Source of the DNA: Trichomonas vaginalis G3
Taxonomy: Eukaryota > Parabasalia > Trichomonadida > Trichomonadidae
Direction: 5' to 3'
Length of the DNA: 64,000 nucleotides
NCBI RefSeq assembly: GCF_026262505.1
Contig: NC_067206.1
Span: 34,487,896-34,551,895, forward strand
In this document: piece after piece, positions 22,001 to 32,800 of the stretch
How positions within the stretch are numbered: the first letter of the stretch is position 1
Layout of the letters: each line of letters begins with the position of its first letter
Translations under genes and position numbers: made by a program
Notes under the pieces: generated by a model
Database searches by the model: none
Seen by the model: only the letters and a program-made list of their open reading frames with translations
What the model was told of the DNA's origin: nothing

Positions 22001-23458
22001 AACAGACAAAGAATGAGACATACAACATCAACAACTCCTTCTTTGCCAACGAATACTGATGTTGATTTAACAATAAACAATGCAGTACAAGGTAAAAGAC
22101 AAATCTCTGGTGTCAGTGAGAAAGTCAGACCAACAACAAGGATACAAGACACAACAGCTGTTGTTCTTGCAACAACAAATAATAAACCTGAAGGAGATTT
22201 GCCAGTTATAACTTCAAATCTCAAATTCCCACAGATGAATATCGAACCACCAACGAATAACAGGCCAAAGACATCAATGGGCAACTCAACAAGTAGAAGC
22301 CAACAAATGAAAGCTCCTATTCCTCCTCTTCCTGGAATTGTCATCGATAAAACTCTCGAACAAAATCCTCCAGAACCTGTCAGAATTACTTTGATGGTAA
22401 ATAATTCAATGACAAATGAACTGAAAGCAATAAAGAAACCAATGGTTATTCCGCCATTGCCACCTCCTATACAAGGAAACACATCAGCAAGAAGTGAGAA
22501 TTTGTCATTAAGAGGTATGCAAATTGCTCAGAAGATTGAACAAAGACAGAACTTAGAAACAATGAGATTAATTGAAAGATTAAGAGAACAAATCAAGAAA
22601 TTGGTCCAACAAAACGAAACTTCAGAGAAAACAATTATGACACAACGTCAAAAGATCACTGAATTGACACTGCAATTACATAGAACTAAATTAGATGTTA
22701 TCAAAGCAAATGATACAACAAAGAGAACACAAATTAGAGCTGACAACATTAAATCAAGAATTGAAATTTGTTACAACGAAATTTCACAACGCGATGATGA
22801 AATCAGGAAACTCAAGCGAGAACTCATTATCCTCAAGAACTCTACATCTCCTATCAACGAAGCATCATCAAAGATAATGATTGCAAAGCGCGAAAGAGAG
22901 AGAATAAAACGCGAAAGAAGACAGAGACAAGAAATGAAAGCTGCAACTCAAGAAGCTCTCAAAGCTGCTACAAACGAAGCAACTTACAAACATCTCTCTA
23001 CTTTGCTTGCAAACACAGAGTCATCAATGGCAAGACTCGAAGCAAACAAGAGAATGTGGAAGGAAATCGAAAGAAACCAAGTTATGCTTGTTTTGGAAGC
23101 AATGTCGCGTTTGTCTACAACGCAAGTTGATAGAGTTAAAGCAATGCTACCTGAGTTATCACCATTCAGATCAATAAGACATGAATATAAGTTTGACGTC
23201 GTACAGAACAATTCTGACGAAATTGAAAAGATTTCGCCAAAAGTTCAGTTCAGAGAGAACCCAGAAAGTATCGGGCCAACTTATGCTGATAAGGTAATGA
23301 TCATGGATAAGCTGGATCCTCCATTAACAAATGAAGAAAGAAGAGATATTATTATGAGAAGAGAAAGTCCAGAATTAACAAAGAGATTAGTGGATACACT
23401 CAAGAAACAAGAGAAAGATAATACAATTACAAGTCAAGAAGTAATCAAAACAGCTTAA
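16013..23458 (+). CDS. giant coiled-coil protein, 2481 aa, cytoskeletal type
   Basis: ATG to TAA, 2481 residues. A basic Ser/Pro-rich head (1-35) is followed by a helical N-terminal domain and a long coiled coil (about 216-806). Next come a Glu/Lys/Pro low-complexity belt (about 975-1045) and a beta-rich globular region with no long coil (about 1046-1262). A second helical domain (about 1366-1470) leads to more coiled coil to about 1850. A second Glu-rich belt (about 1862-1920), a Pro/Thr-rich linker ending in poly-Pro (IPPLPPPIQG), a third coil (about 2162-2372) and a tail complete it. Database entries of this look are often called viral A-type inclusion proteins, a label that only reflects coiled coil. 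A structural role in the trichomonad cytoskeleton (basal body, costa, axostyle) is plausible inference. No motor or enzyme motif is seen. Confidence 0.85.
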   Translation: MSNAAGFRGSSRVGLSKIRPLTAKARPPSSKNHDIELPNGNYLNEHKANQLWADIESVKPREYTVVEADELKRTMTVSALQDTSGKIQSLISKFDDIDQETVMNMVAVYERETGNEVFDENIILTESKAGVLDLISQMKDLTDSEKILIDTLKMWFAQMNNKTDLNVELTDVPNVDHVIKDLERIVSDVNEKSEKVVLIHNDISDFMFKQIGALKRIITIKNEDISKLKKTIDEQNAAAEKRKIKKKQEADAKKEAARVKEQFEAQIKQMTELKNQVDQLKKQLQDSELKRIAAQTNQQPERSNSREMLEMNNNLANLKLVQEEMESMYNKKLEELKAVIAQRDDKIKDQDKQMNGVLEKLKKKEQEIFDLNAALQKQLKINAIESHRPQQAPPEVKGISQKQYEEEKALMILQHGEEIKKLQQEFSEEMRRQLDDQRERYMSERRALLATVTTGDQQALLASIQAEFQKRIDDLNQEKEEMKQTAMNNLASKLALITRQYEHRIKGLQENHQDEMNIALESLKHDRQILELDFEEKFNVEVRKVEAEANEKVEKLQKRIQELENAHNNDLEVIKNINSNIDEFCQKSGVDRQIFKTNLETSDAEKTEIAVPNIANQSLEISKYAEKLKIAREEMENQNKWELEKQKKFYDREMTKLASNVQQGVRDKLVELQDLINRTGNKETIENVMKMIESTTNMFETMNEQLIKMEDVQNEPVITINEVSEKTKSLTEKIIELRQKMSDMELEQGNGAKTIDDMKRELEMFRSSANGDQTKLKQLIDEMNEKHLLEIQERDKMIKDLSELGNTAKKQINFSMSGNEGIFNNRQKLSVDIGTTATINNQLKFTEDEVLLHVENVVVKDEKGEEKEVPIPSGILPKKEEPKREIHLSVQQKVQFLNIINEKAAQIQRFDNIVIQNQQQQEPFVKTPSRKRAKTIKVKSEPNIKPKQPKRPSSPLVNKEEPKLAKTQIIKPIEIAEEEKPKELPKEIIEEEKPKEETVVEEPPKVNEVVEEETKKVEEEEEKKKEEKQVQEEPKEEIQEEEEEMNEYEEEFIEYFDIYTQTVDPITHKLNLLVSEPLSKEEAESITNLTIPSGHDSFHISPRQEELRIVMTFVGEKYLAKKFDLTENTEIFDHQVPLQEPKDEVHLGISIVNHYCRLEPIVSFVVKDHDEGFVRKLEFHHMDIISAEIGYERKKGLEMDIHSFEVPLGQTPNHGFLDSIKVTAFDRQKGLYSKLKKDLSEAQKQLAEKPIVVLVKDHTLDEIAKPKFSRSAGIPLRAYTNENLGIPTLSKDLINGSSYLTLTSDMSSAELRNDAEEEEVYEEDYEEQTNENQNDPAPSGRIKKIKSSRSKLEMKKMNIQDVNLPDIDINADPFGSGIKLLQTQMRELKIFGDDDNECVEKIGSDSMAYYAYIAAAGYTDDAHFSFLDSIKAAKNEHDDLHTKLIRIIGIGQTLVKCVSTMKQRYERTLNDLNSTKVQAVKSEVKFQQELVNSIQQQADDPNASSKMNQLNHLHKLENSLSVVDSLKLVKTEEEVQRYDILMATVSQSIKQVKEDVVIPKQQMDKITNDIQVFIAELNKNELEQISQAEETSSEAKRLRVQRDNLRKELKSKQLETETLQTEVNKLQQRIEELKEQKNAEASLTQAQLSNLREAMAAGEGATPDQAKDQFKKHMLNMVSLLDAVNAEKSMLTSKVNDLEDELSRAYEREKKLQIQVSDLIDDNNNFKRSNTSSIMFKDADIEHLKEQLNADKIVNESQRKQLEEATANNAVLLQANSRLEDDLFNARSEIRQLKMQLEELNIQLTLKSKQNANQPLQKDNNSQKSVSLKLQNHSKQNSLKDYQNQLQRQSIVKNDNQKQLPPTPKEQKQNVEEEKQEIVEEKKEEEEKHEEQITQPVKEETNEHIQLTETKHEEDEMEEPKQADSSYNSKENLFRNSSTYGDEIDTFEESLVLIDFQKDNFSTLGDNAPHSVHNPLNFLGNKKKKLILTERPQTQTNRQRMRHTTSTTPSLPTNTDVDLTINNAVQGKRQISGVSEKVRPTTRIQDTTAVVLATTNNKPEGDLPVITSNLKFPQMNIEPPTNNRPKTSMGNSTSRSQQMKAPIPPLPGIVIDKTLEQNPPEPVRITLMVNNSMTNELKAIKKPMVIPPLPPPIQGNTSARSENLSLRGMQIAQKIEQRQNLETMRLIERLREQIKKLVQQNETSEKTIMTQRQKITELTLQLHRTKLDVIKANDTTKRTQIRADNIKSRIEICYNEISQRDDEIRKLKRELIILKNSTSPINEASSKIMIAKRERERIKRERRQRQEMKAATQEALKAATNEATYKHLSTLLANTESSMARLEANKRMWKEIERNQVMLVLEAMSRLSTTQVDRVKAMLPELSPFRSIRHEYKFDVVQNNSDEIEKISPKVQFRENPESIGPTYADKVMIMDKLDPPLTNEERRDIIMRRESPELTKRLVDTLKKQEKDNTITSQEVIKTA

Positions 23459-23487
23459 TTTTATTTTTTTAATTTTTATTTAACTTT

Positions 23488-23760
23488 TTATATTTGTTTG
23501 TTATATATATTAAAACTGTTTTTAGTCAAAACATTAATATTTTTACAATCATATGATTTGTGTGTAAATTTATTATCAAATTGGATTTGCTCAAAGATTT
23601 CGGTATTGATCATCATGTCAACTTTCAAGTTATTCAATTTTATGAATAATTTATTGTATATTGTTCGCATTTGAACATATTTTTCATAACATGATAATTT
23701 TTTGGTCAAAAAAGCATCCTTGAGAAAAGATTTATGTTTAATTAAGAATAGTTCTACCAT
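23488..23760 (-). CDS. possible small ORF, 90 aa
   Basis: An ATG-started 90-codon frame sits in the gap between the two giant coiled-coil genes, on the opposite strand. The product is Lys/Asn/Ile-rich (for example KLFIKLNNLKVDMMINTEIF) with no signal peptide, membrane segment or known motif. Its start is only about 60 bases from the downstream gene's likely initiator, so the two would share a very tight divergent promoter. It may be a real small gene or a chance opening in AT-rich DNA. Confidence 0.25.
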   Translation of the reverse strand: MVELFLIKHKSFLKDAFLTKKLSCYEKYVQMRTIYNKLFIKLNNLKVDMMINTEIFEQIQFDNKFTHKSYDCKNINVLTKNSFNIYNKQI

Positions 23761-23818
23761 ATAATAGTAATCGAGCTACTTAAATGTCAAAAATATGCAA
23801 TAACTGAAGAAATCAATA

Positions 23819-23854
23819 ATGTCAGAAAATTTCGCGCCAAATTGGAAAAAGTGA
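23819..23854 (+). other. upstream ATG mini-frame at the 5' end of the giant gene
   Basis: An ATG eleven codons from a TGA lies three bases after AATCAAT, exactly where a trichomonad start is expected (TCA at 23813-23815). It encodes MSENFAPNWKK and stops, while the long coiled-coil frame is open in another phase across the same bases but has no ATG there. Either this is a short upstream ORF or one base is missing in the A-run near 23846, hiding the true N-terminus of the coiled-coil gene. Confidence 0.5.
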
Positions 23855-23877
23855 CGGATTCATTTCCTGTTCAGGGG

Positions 23878-26800
23878 ATGACTACGTTTCAGTCGAGCCC
23901 CACATACTCGCCAGTAAATGATTCGGCGCAGATTGTGGCTCAACTTTATCAGGAACGAAAGAAAAGCTTTATTAAATCACTTCAAGATTCAATCAAATCA
24001 ATTTCTTCCGATTTAATCGTTCGTCAGTTATTACAAGAGCAAATATCGAGCAATTATCTATCTCAGAGGATCGATGAGCTTATCAGTAAGATGCTAAACG
24101 ATGGAAGAGAGCAATTTATTGATACGTTAATTCAAAAAATCAATAAATATGAAGCGATTTTTAATGATGAGCGCACTGAACTACTTCGTGTTATGGGTGA
24201 TAGAGTCCTTTCCTTCGCAGACTCTCAAATCACCACATCTGCTGATAGATTGCGTGTTATTCATTCGTTAACTGAACAGTTAAAGTCATTACAGGATGAA
24301 AACTCACAATTACGTGTTAACTCAATCTCATCTACTTCGATTTTGCAAAAATCTGAAATTTCAAGACCTCAAAAAACAATTCAAGATTTCAACTCACCAA
24401 CATTCCTTCATATCTTTGCACAAGTCGATGTTTCTGACTTAGATAGAAAATTAAAGGCTTTACAGACCGATTCAAAGACAGCTTCGAAATTAGTGAATTC
24501 GTTACAGAAGTCTTTCAAGCAATATACAACACAAATGAAATCAAAGATGATCGAAATCGCTACGCAATGCAAAGATCGTGTTGATTCCGTTGAGAGAAGG
24601 CTTAAACAAGAATTAGAACGTAATTCTCAATTAAAGCATCGATATGATGACGAAACAATACCATCTCTCATGGCCAATCACGAAGAAACTGAAACACAGT
24701 TACGTGATGAGCTCAATCAGTCAATGCGTGAATCTGATCGTATAAAGAGAGATTTACTTGACCGGGAAAACGCAATTAAGACTCTTAAACGTCAGCAAAG
24801 ACAATTATTCTCAGTTTGCGAATCTCTTAAGAACCAAAATACGAAGATGGAAGAAGAATTATCTCAATTACGCTCAGAAACAGCAATGAATGCTTCCGCA
24901 CTATCAACATCATCAGTTAAATATGATGAGGCAATGAACGAAGCCAAGAGAGCAAACGAAGAAATAAATCAGCTCCAAGGTGTCCTAAACATCGCCAAAA
25001 ACAAAGTGAAGAAAGCAACGCAAAGAGCAGATGCAGCTGAGAAAGAACTTGCTCAATTAAAGAGAAACGAAGAGGAGATGCAGCAGTCAATAGCAGATTT
25101 AACAACTTCAAATGGAGAAAAAGAAAGTAAACTCAAAGATTTAAGAGAAGCGAACAAACAACTGAAGAATAAATGTATCCAACAGAACGAACAGATCAAT
25201 GAATTGCAGCACGAATTGGATACAATCAAAGCAGAGAATGAGTCAATGCAGAAGAAGCTAAATGCTGCTCAAATCGAAGCAAAGAATCTTCAACAATCAT
25301 TGACAAATGCTTTTGATGAAAAATCTGTTTTAGAAGAGAAAGCGGATTCTTTGGGAACAACAGCCAAAGAATACGAAAAACTCAAACAGATTTTGAATGA
25401 TCTGAAACAAAAGAAAGAAAAGGCTGAAGGACAAATAACTGATCTCGAACAGAAACTCGAGAAATCTGAAGAAGAAAAGACAGCTCTTGATAAAACAGTC
25501 AAAGAACAAGGCAATCAAATACAAAGAGAACAAGCTCAAATCAAACAATTGATTGGAGAAAATGATGAAATGCAGAATTTGATTGAAGAGAAAATCAATG
25601 ATAACAAGAAACTTGAAACACAATTAAAGAATTTGCAACAACAATTGGATCAGTTATCAAATGAAAAAGCAGAGTTACAATCGAATACAACAATATTACA
25701 AGCATCTTTAGATGATAAGAACCAAAAGATTTCTCAGCTAAAGAGTGATATACAAGAAAAAGATGCAAAAGCATTCGATGTTCAATCAGAACAAGAAGAA
25801 ATGAACGCCAAACTTGCAAATCTCGAGAAAATCAATGATAAACACAAGAAGAAGATTGAGGATCTCAAGAAACAACTCGGAGACAGTTCTGCAACAATTG
25901 TCAAAGTTGAAAACGAAAAGAATGATTTGAATGAAGAACTCGGCAGACTAAAGAAAGCCTTGGAATCACTCAAACAAGAATCACAAGGTTACCAAGATGC
26001 AAACAAGAAACTCATTGAAGAAAACGAACAACTCGAGAACCAAATCAAAGACAAAGATGGAAACATCGATAAATTATCAAGACAAATTCAGAATCATACA
26101 AACAGAATTTCTGAAAATGAATCACAATTAGGAGAAGTCCAATCTCAGTTGGATGATGCTGCAATGACTGTTCACAGCCAAGACCAAAAGATCCAACAAT
26201 TGCAAAGACAATTGGCACAGTTAACAACTCAAAAACAAGTCAGCGATGACAGAATCAAAGAATTGGAAAGACAAAACCAAGGAATCGCTAGAAAACTGGC
26301 CAATGCAAAAGATGAATTACAAACAGCTTTGCATAACAATGCAGAGAATGAAGATAAGATACAATCACAACAAAGAGAATTAGATATATTACATAAAGAA
26401 GGAGAATCCCTTCAAAAGAGGAATCAACAAACAATCGATGATTTAACAAATCAACTCAATAAGACTAAAGAAGAATTAAGACAAACAGAACAACAATTAA
26501 GAGAACTCCAAAAGATGAAAGAAAACAATGATGATAAAATGCAAACAGCAATCACTGATTTGGGTTCAGAACTTGATAGAACTAAAGCTAAATTACAGGC
26601 AACGTCAAGACAATTAGAGCAACAAACGAAGCAAGCTCAACAAGATAAAGAAGCTTCTGATTCTCAAATTGAAAATCAAAAACAAGAAATTGAAAAATTG
26701 AATCAAACCGTAAATGATTTGACCAATCAAATCAATCAAACTAATCAATCTCTTCAAAATTCAGCCAATCTCTATGAAGAACAAGTTGAACAGCTCCAGA

Positions 26801-29800
26801 ATGACTTGAACAACAGAAACAAAGAAAATGATCAACTTCAGAAGCAAACACAACAACTCAAAGATGATTTAATTGGTAAAATCGAACAATTACAAGGAGA
26901 TCTTGATGCTGCAAACAACAAATTAAAGGATACTACACAGCAGAAAGGAGATTTAGAGAAACAAATGAATGAAGAGAAACAGAAACTCAATGATAAAATC
27001 AATAACTTGGATCAACAACTTCAAAATACACAAAGAGAAGCTCAACAACAAGCCAAGAAATTATCAAATGAAAATGAACAGCTCAAAGCAGATTTGGATT
27101 CAGCAAAGAAAGATATCGAAAGATATGAACAAAGGAATAAAGATTTGTTGCAAGCTAAAGGCCAAAGTGAACAAGATTACATCAGAAAACAAATAGATCT
27201 CGAAGACCAAATCGAATCATTACAGAAAGAAAATGCAAATTACAAACAACAAAACGAAGGTTTATCAAAGAAACTCGAAAAGGCAAGTTCAGAATCAGAA
27301 TCTCACATTCAACAGTTGGTTAATGAATTGCAATCATTGACTGCTAAACTTAAAGAAATGTCTCAACAAAAGAATGCAAATGAAGCTAAAGCCGAGAGAC
27401 AAATCAATGAAATGGAAGCAGAAATCGATGAACTGAAGAAAGACATCGATATTCTCAAGACTAAACATGATGCTTTGAAGAAGAAACATAAGAATTCTAA
27501 TGATGAACATGCTGAACAATTATCACAATTGAGATTAGAAAAAGATGATCTCGAGAAGAAACTCAAAGAAATTACTCAGCAAAAGCAAATTGCTGAGCAG
27601 CAAGCAACATCACAAATTGCTTCTCTTAATGACCAAGTCATGCAATTGCAAGGAAAACTTGATAATCTAAGTAAACAATTAGAAGCTTCTCAGAAGAAAT
27701 TGTCACAAACAACTTCAGAATTGGGTGGTGAATTAGAACAAACCAAAGAAAACAATGCAAACTTAGAACAAAAGATGAAAGATTTGCAGAACCAAAATGC
27801 AAAGAATGCTCAAGCATTGAACGATGAAAAGGACCAAATCCAAGGCAAATTGAATGAAACAATGAAAGAATTGGATAACGTCAAACAGCAAAATGATTCT
27901 CTTAATAAGAAATATGATACAGATGTTGAGAATCTCAAGAACGAATTAGAAGCAACTAAAGCTCTTAATGGACAAAATGAACAAAAACTCAAAGATGCAA
28001 ATGCTCAAAAGACAGCAGCAGAACAGAAATTAGTTCAGTTACAGCAACAATACGAAGATCAGACAGCACAACTCAAGCAAGAACTAGAAAACAACAAAAG
28101 AGATAATGATACAAATGCAAAGAAACAAGCAACATTACAGAAAGACTTAGAAAATCAACTAAAGAATGCTAATGATGAAATCGAAACTCTTGAGCAAAGG
28201 AATAAAGATTTGACTGCTCAGAAACAGAACAATGATAATAAGAATGCTTCAAGAATCAATGAATTAGAAGATGAAGTTGAAAAACTTACAAAAGATTGCG
28301 AAACATTGAAGATAAAGAATGGATCATTGAAGAAGAAATTACAAGCAGCTTCTCAGGATAACATGAATAAAGATGAAGCAATGAAACAATTAAGAGATGA
28401 AAACGAACAGAAGATGAAAGAAATGAACAAACAAAACAAACAGAAAGAACAAGAAACAAATGCTGAATTCCAGAATCTTCATGATCAAATTGAACAATTA
28501 CAAAAACAATTGGCTCAATCACAAAGAGAAAATGATACTCTCAACAAGAGAATCAATAATTTGCAAGGTGATAAGGCAACACAAGATAAAGAATACGCTG
28601 AAGAATTAGAGAAATTAGAAAATCAGTTGAAGCAACTTCAGCAACAGAAACAACAAACAGAACAAGAATTATCTAAGCAGAAAGAACAAAATGCTCAAGA
28701 TTTGCAAAAAGCACAAGAACAAATGGATGAAATGCAAAAGCAAAATGATGCAAATGATAAGAAGAATCAAGCACAAGCCAAAGCTCTTGAAGAAGAATTA
28801 GAACAAGCTAAACAACAATTAAAGAATCAAGAACAAAAGATCAATGATCTCAACGCTCAAAAGACTCAAGTTGAACAAAAGGCTGCTCAAAACAACACTG
28901 ATATGAGCAATGCTTTGGAAAAGTCGAAGAATGATGTCGAAGCTGCTAAACGTGAGAATGATTTGTTGCAGAAGAAATTGGCACAGATCACATCAGATTT
29001 ACAGAAACAAATTGATGCTTTAGAAGAAGAAAACGGAGATCTCAAGGAAGAAGCTAATAAAGCAAATGCTGATTGTGCAAAGGCTAAAGAACAATTGAAC
29101 AAAGCAATTGCTGATACAAAGAAACAATTAGCAGATAAAGAACAGACCCATGAAGAATTGTTGAAGAATTCTAATGAAGAGAAACAAGGAATCAAGAAGA
29201 AATTGAATGAAACAGCCAATGATTTGGCCAAAACTAAGGAACAATTACAGCAAATGGCTGAAGAAAAGGATAAAACACAATCCAAGCTTGATGCTGAAGA
29301 AGGAAAGAGAAAGAATGCTGAAAATCAGCTTAAATTACTTTCACAACAAAACTCTGATCTCAAGGATCTCATTGAACAAGCAATGCATGCTATAGGAGCA
29401 ACAAACAATGATGATTTGCTCAAGGCAATTCAGAATAATGCAAGTGCTCAATCAACATTAGACAAAGCATGCAGAAACATAGGTGTATCTCAAGCAGAAC
29501 TTCCTCAAACATTAACAAACATTGCTAATGAAAGGAAGCATATGATGAGTACATTGCAAGTTCCAGAAAAAGGCGGAGACATTGCTTCTAAAGTTGATTC
29601 CCTCGCTAATCAATACAAGGAGAACTTAGAAGAATTAAATAATCTCAAGGCATATAACAAGAAGTTTGGAAAGGCATTCAACTTCGAGTTCAATCCAAAC
29701 GAAACAACATTAAAGAATGCTGTTAAACAAGGAAATCAAGCTCATGAAGACAGGGTTTGTGCTCAAGAAATCGTTGGAAGAGCCCAGAAATTAGGATACA

Positions 29801-32800
29801 TTGGTGATAATCCAATTGAAGCCTCCGAATACATCACAAATACTGTTAAGAAACAACTTGGTGATGAATTAGACAGAGCTAAGAATGACAACAATGCTAA
29901 ACAAGCACAGATCAAAGGAATGCAGGATAAGATCGATGAATTATCAGAGAAACTTGATACAGCAACAAAGACAAGCGATGATAAAGACAAGGATTATGCT
30001 GCAAAGATGAAGGCTGCAGAGAAACAAATCAAAGAACTTCAAGCCAAAGCTGATGACATTGCTAAAGAGTTTACTGATGAAGCTGAATCAAAGAATCAAC
30101 TCGAAGGAAAACTCAAGGCAATTATTGGAGCTCTTGGTGTTTCTGATCCAGATACAGGACTCCAAGCAGCACAAATGTCATTCCAGAAGGCAAAGGAGTT
30201 CGATGAAAACCTTGCAATCATCAAGGTCGATGAAGACCAGGCTGTCGACACAGTGGCAAATCTTAACAACAAAGGACAAGTTCTCTCCCAAATTCAAGAT
30301 ATGATCAGCACTCCTAATTCAGATAAAGTTGTTCCAGCAATCAAGAAACTTGTTGACGAACGCAACAAAGTTGAGCAATTCCTTGAAACAAATGGAGCTG
30401 TTCCTCTTCCTGAAGCAGTTGAAGATGTTGTAATGAATGAGAAGAAGCTACAATTCGAACTTGAAAATGCTCAAAACATCATTAAGAAGTTCTATGATGC
30501 AAACGGAATGATTATGCCTCAACCAGGTGCTTCTCCAACAAAGAAGTCACAAATCTTCAAAGATATTGAGAAACAACGTGAACAAGCACAAGAAAACAGA
30601 GACGCAATTATTGATGTACTTGAACAAGCTCATAAACTTGGATATGGTGCATCATCATTAGACGAAGCTGTTGAAGCAATTAAGAATGCTGTTCAAAAGG
30701 ACGAAAAGAAGAAACAAGATGCCCTTCAGCAGCAATTCAGCCAAGAAAAAGATGCTTTACTTGATGAAATTGAAGAATTACAATCACAAAATGCTAAACT
30801 CGCTGATGAAAATGCACAACAGCAGAAGTTACTCAATGATCAAGAAAAGGCTTTGGCTGATGCTGATGAAGAAATCAGTGAGCTCCAAAACAAGGCAGAA
30901 AATCAATCTTCTAACATTGCAAGCAAGAACAAAGAGAATGAAGCAATTGCCAAGAAATTAGAAGACATTAAAGCTGAATTACAGAACGAAAAGAAGGAAC
31001 ATGAAGCTGATAAAGCAGCTGCTGATAAGAAACTAAAGGATCTTCAGCAACAAAAGGCTCAACAAGAACAAGACTTTGCTGAAGAAAAGGCAGATCTTGA
31101 AGAACAAATCCAGAATTTGACAAAGCAAAATGAAAATGCAAAGAAGGATAATGATGCTTTAGCAGGAAAATTAGCTGCAACTGAAGAAGAACTCAAACAA
31201 ACGATTGCTAAAGATAATGAAGAAATCGAGAACGCAAAGAAGACAATTAACGACCTTGGCAAACAAGCGAAACAGAAAGATAAAGAAGCAGCATCAACTG
31301 TTACTGATCTTGAAGATAAGATTGAAGATCTCCAGAACAATCTCAACCAATCACAAAGAGATAATGATAATCTTAACAAGAAAGTTGCTGCTCTTCAAGA
31401 AGAACAAAATCAAAAGGATCAGCAATATGAAGCTGAACTTGAGAAACTCCAGAACCAGCTCAAACAATTACAGCAGCAAAAAGCACAGCAAGAACAAGAT
31501 AACAACAAACTCAATGACGAAAAGGACGAAGAAATTCAACAGCTCAATAAAGAAATTGAAGAAATGCAGAGAGCAAATGATCAAAAGATTCGTGAAATGA
31601 ACAAGCAAGCCAAGCAAAAGGATGACGACAACAATAACCAGATCATGAACTTGAATGATCAAATCGAAGCATTAAAGAAGAACTTGAGCCAAGCACAGAA
31701 AGATAACGAAGGTTTGAATAAGAAACTTGCTGAGAAAGAAGAAGAATTATCAAATGTCATTGCCAAAGATAACGATGAAATTGAAAATGCAAAGAAACAA
31801 ATCAACGATCTCAACAAGCAGAACAAACAAAAGGAGAAAGATTCGAATTCTCAAATCGAAGAACTCAAGGATCAAATTGATGTTCTTGAAAACACTTTGG
31901 CACAAGTCCAACGCGATCTCGAGACAACACAAAAGAAATTGGCTGACAAAGAAGCAGAACTTGCTGAAACAATTGCTAAAGGAAATGCAGAACAAGATCA
32001 ACTCAATAACCAGTTGAATGAACTCAACAAACAAGGAAAACAGAAAGACAAAGAAAATGCTGCAGCAATGTCACAAGCTAAAGAACAAATTGAACAATTG
32101 CAAGCTGCATTGAACCAAGCCCAAAAAGACAATGATAATGCAAACAAGAAATTGCAAGCCAAAGATGAAGAACTTAACCAAACAATTGCTAAGGATAACG
32201 ATGAACTTGAGAAGCAGAGGAAACAGTACAATGACTTGAATAAGCAGAAGCAACAGAAGGATAAAGAAAACGCTGATCAAATCCAAAATCTTCAGGATCA
32301 AATTGCCAAACTTCAAAAGCAAGGTGCACAATTACTGAAAGACAACGAAAACCTTGGCAAGAAGTTGAATGAAAAAGAAGAAGAACTCAAGCAAACAGTT
32401 GCTAAAGATACTGAAGAAATGGAGAAACAAAAGAAGACAATCAGCGATCTTAACAAGCAATCGAAACAGAAAGATCGTGAAAATGGAAACCAAGTCATGG
32501 ATCTCCAAGAACAAATTGAAGATCTACAGAAGTCCCTTGCTCAAGCACAGCGTGACAACGAAGTTCTTGGAAAGAAGATCGGAAATCTTCAGAACGAACA
32601 AGAACAAGAAAATCAAGAACATAAAGATGCAATTGAAAACCTTGAGAACCAAATCAAGGCCCTCAATCAGCAGAAGAACCAAGTTGAACAAGAAAAGAAC
32701 AAGCAGAAAGAACAACAAGACGATGAAATTGAGCAACTCAAACAACAAATCGAAGACCTCCAGAAACAGGCTGAAATCAATGACAAGAAACATCAGCAAC

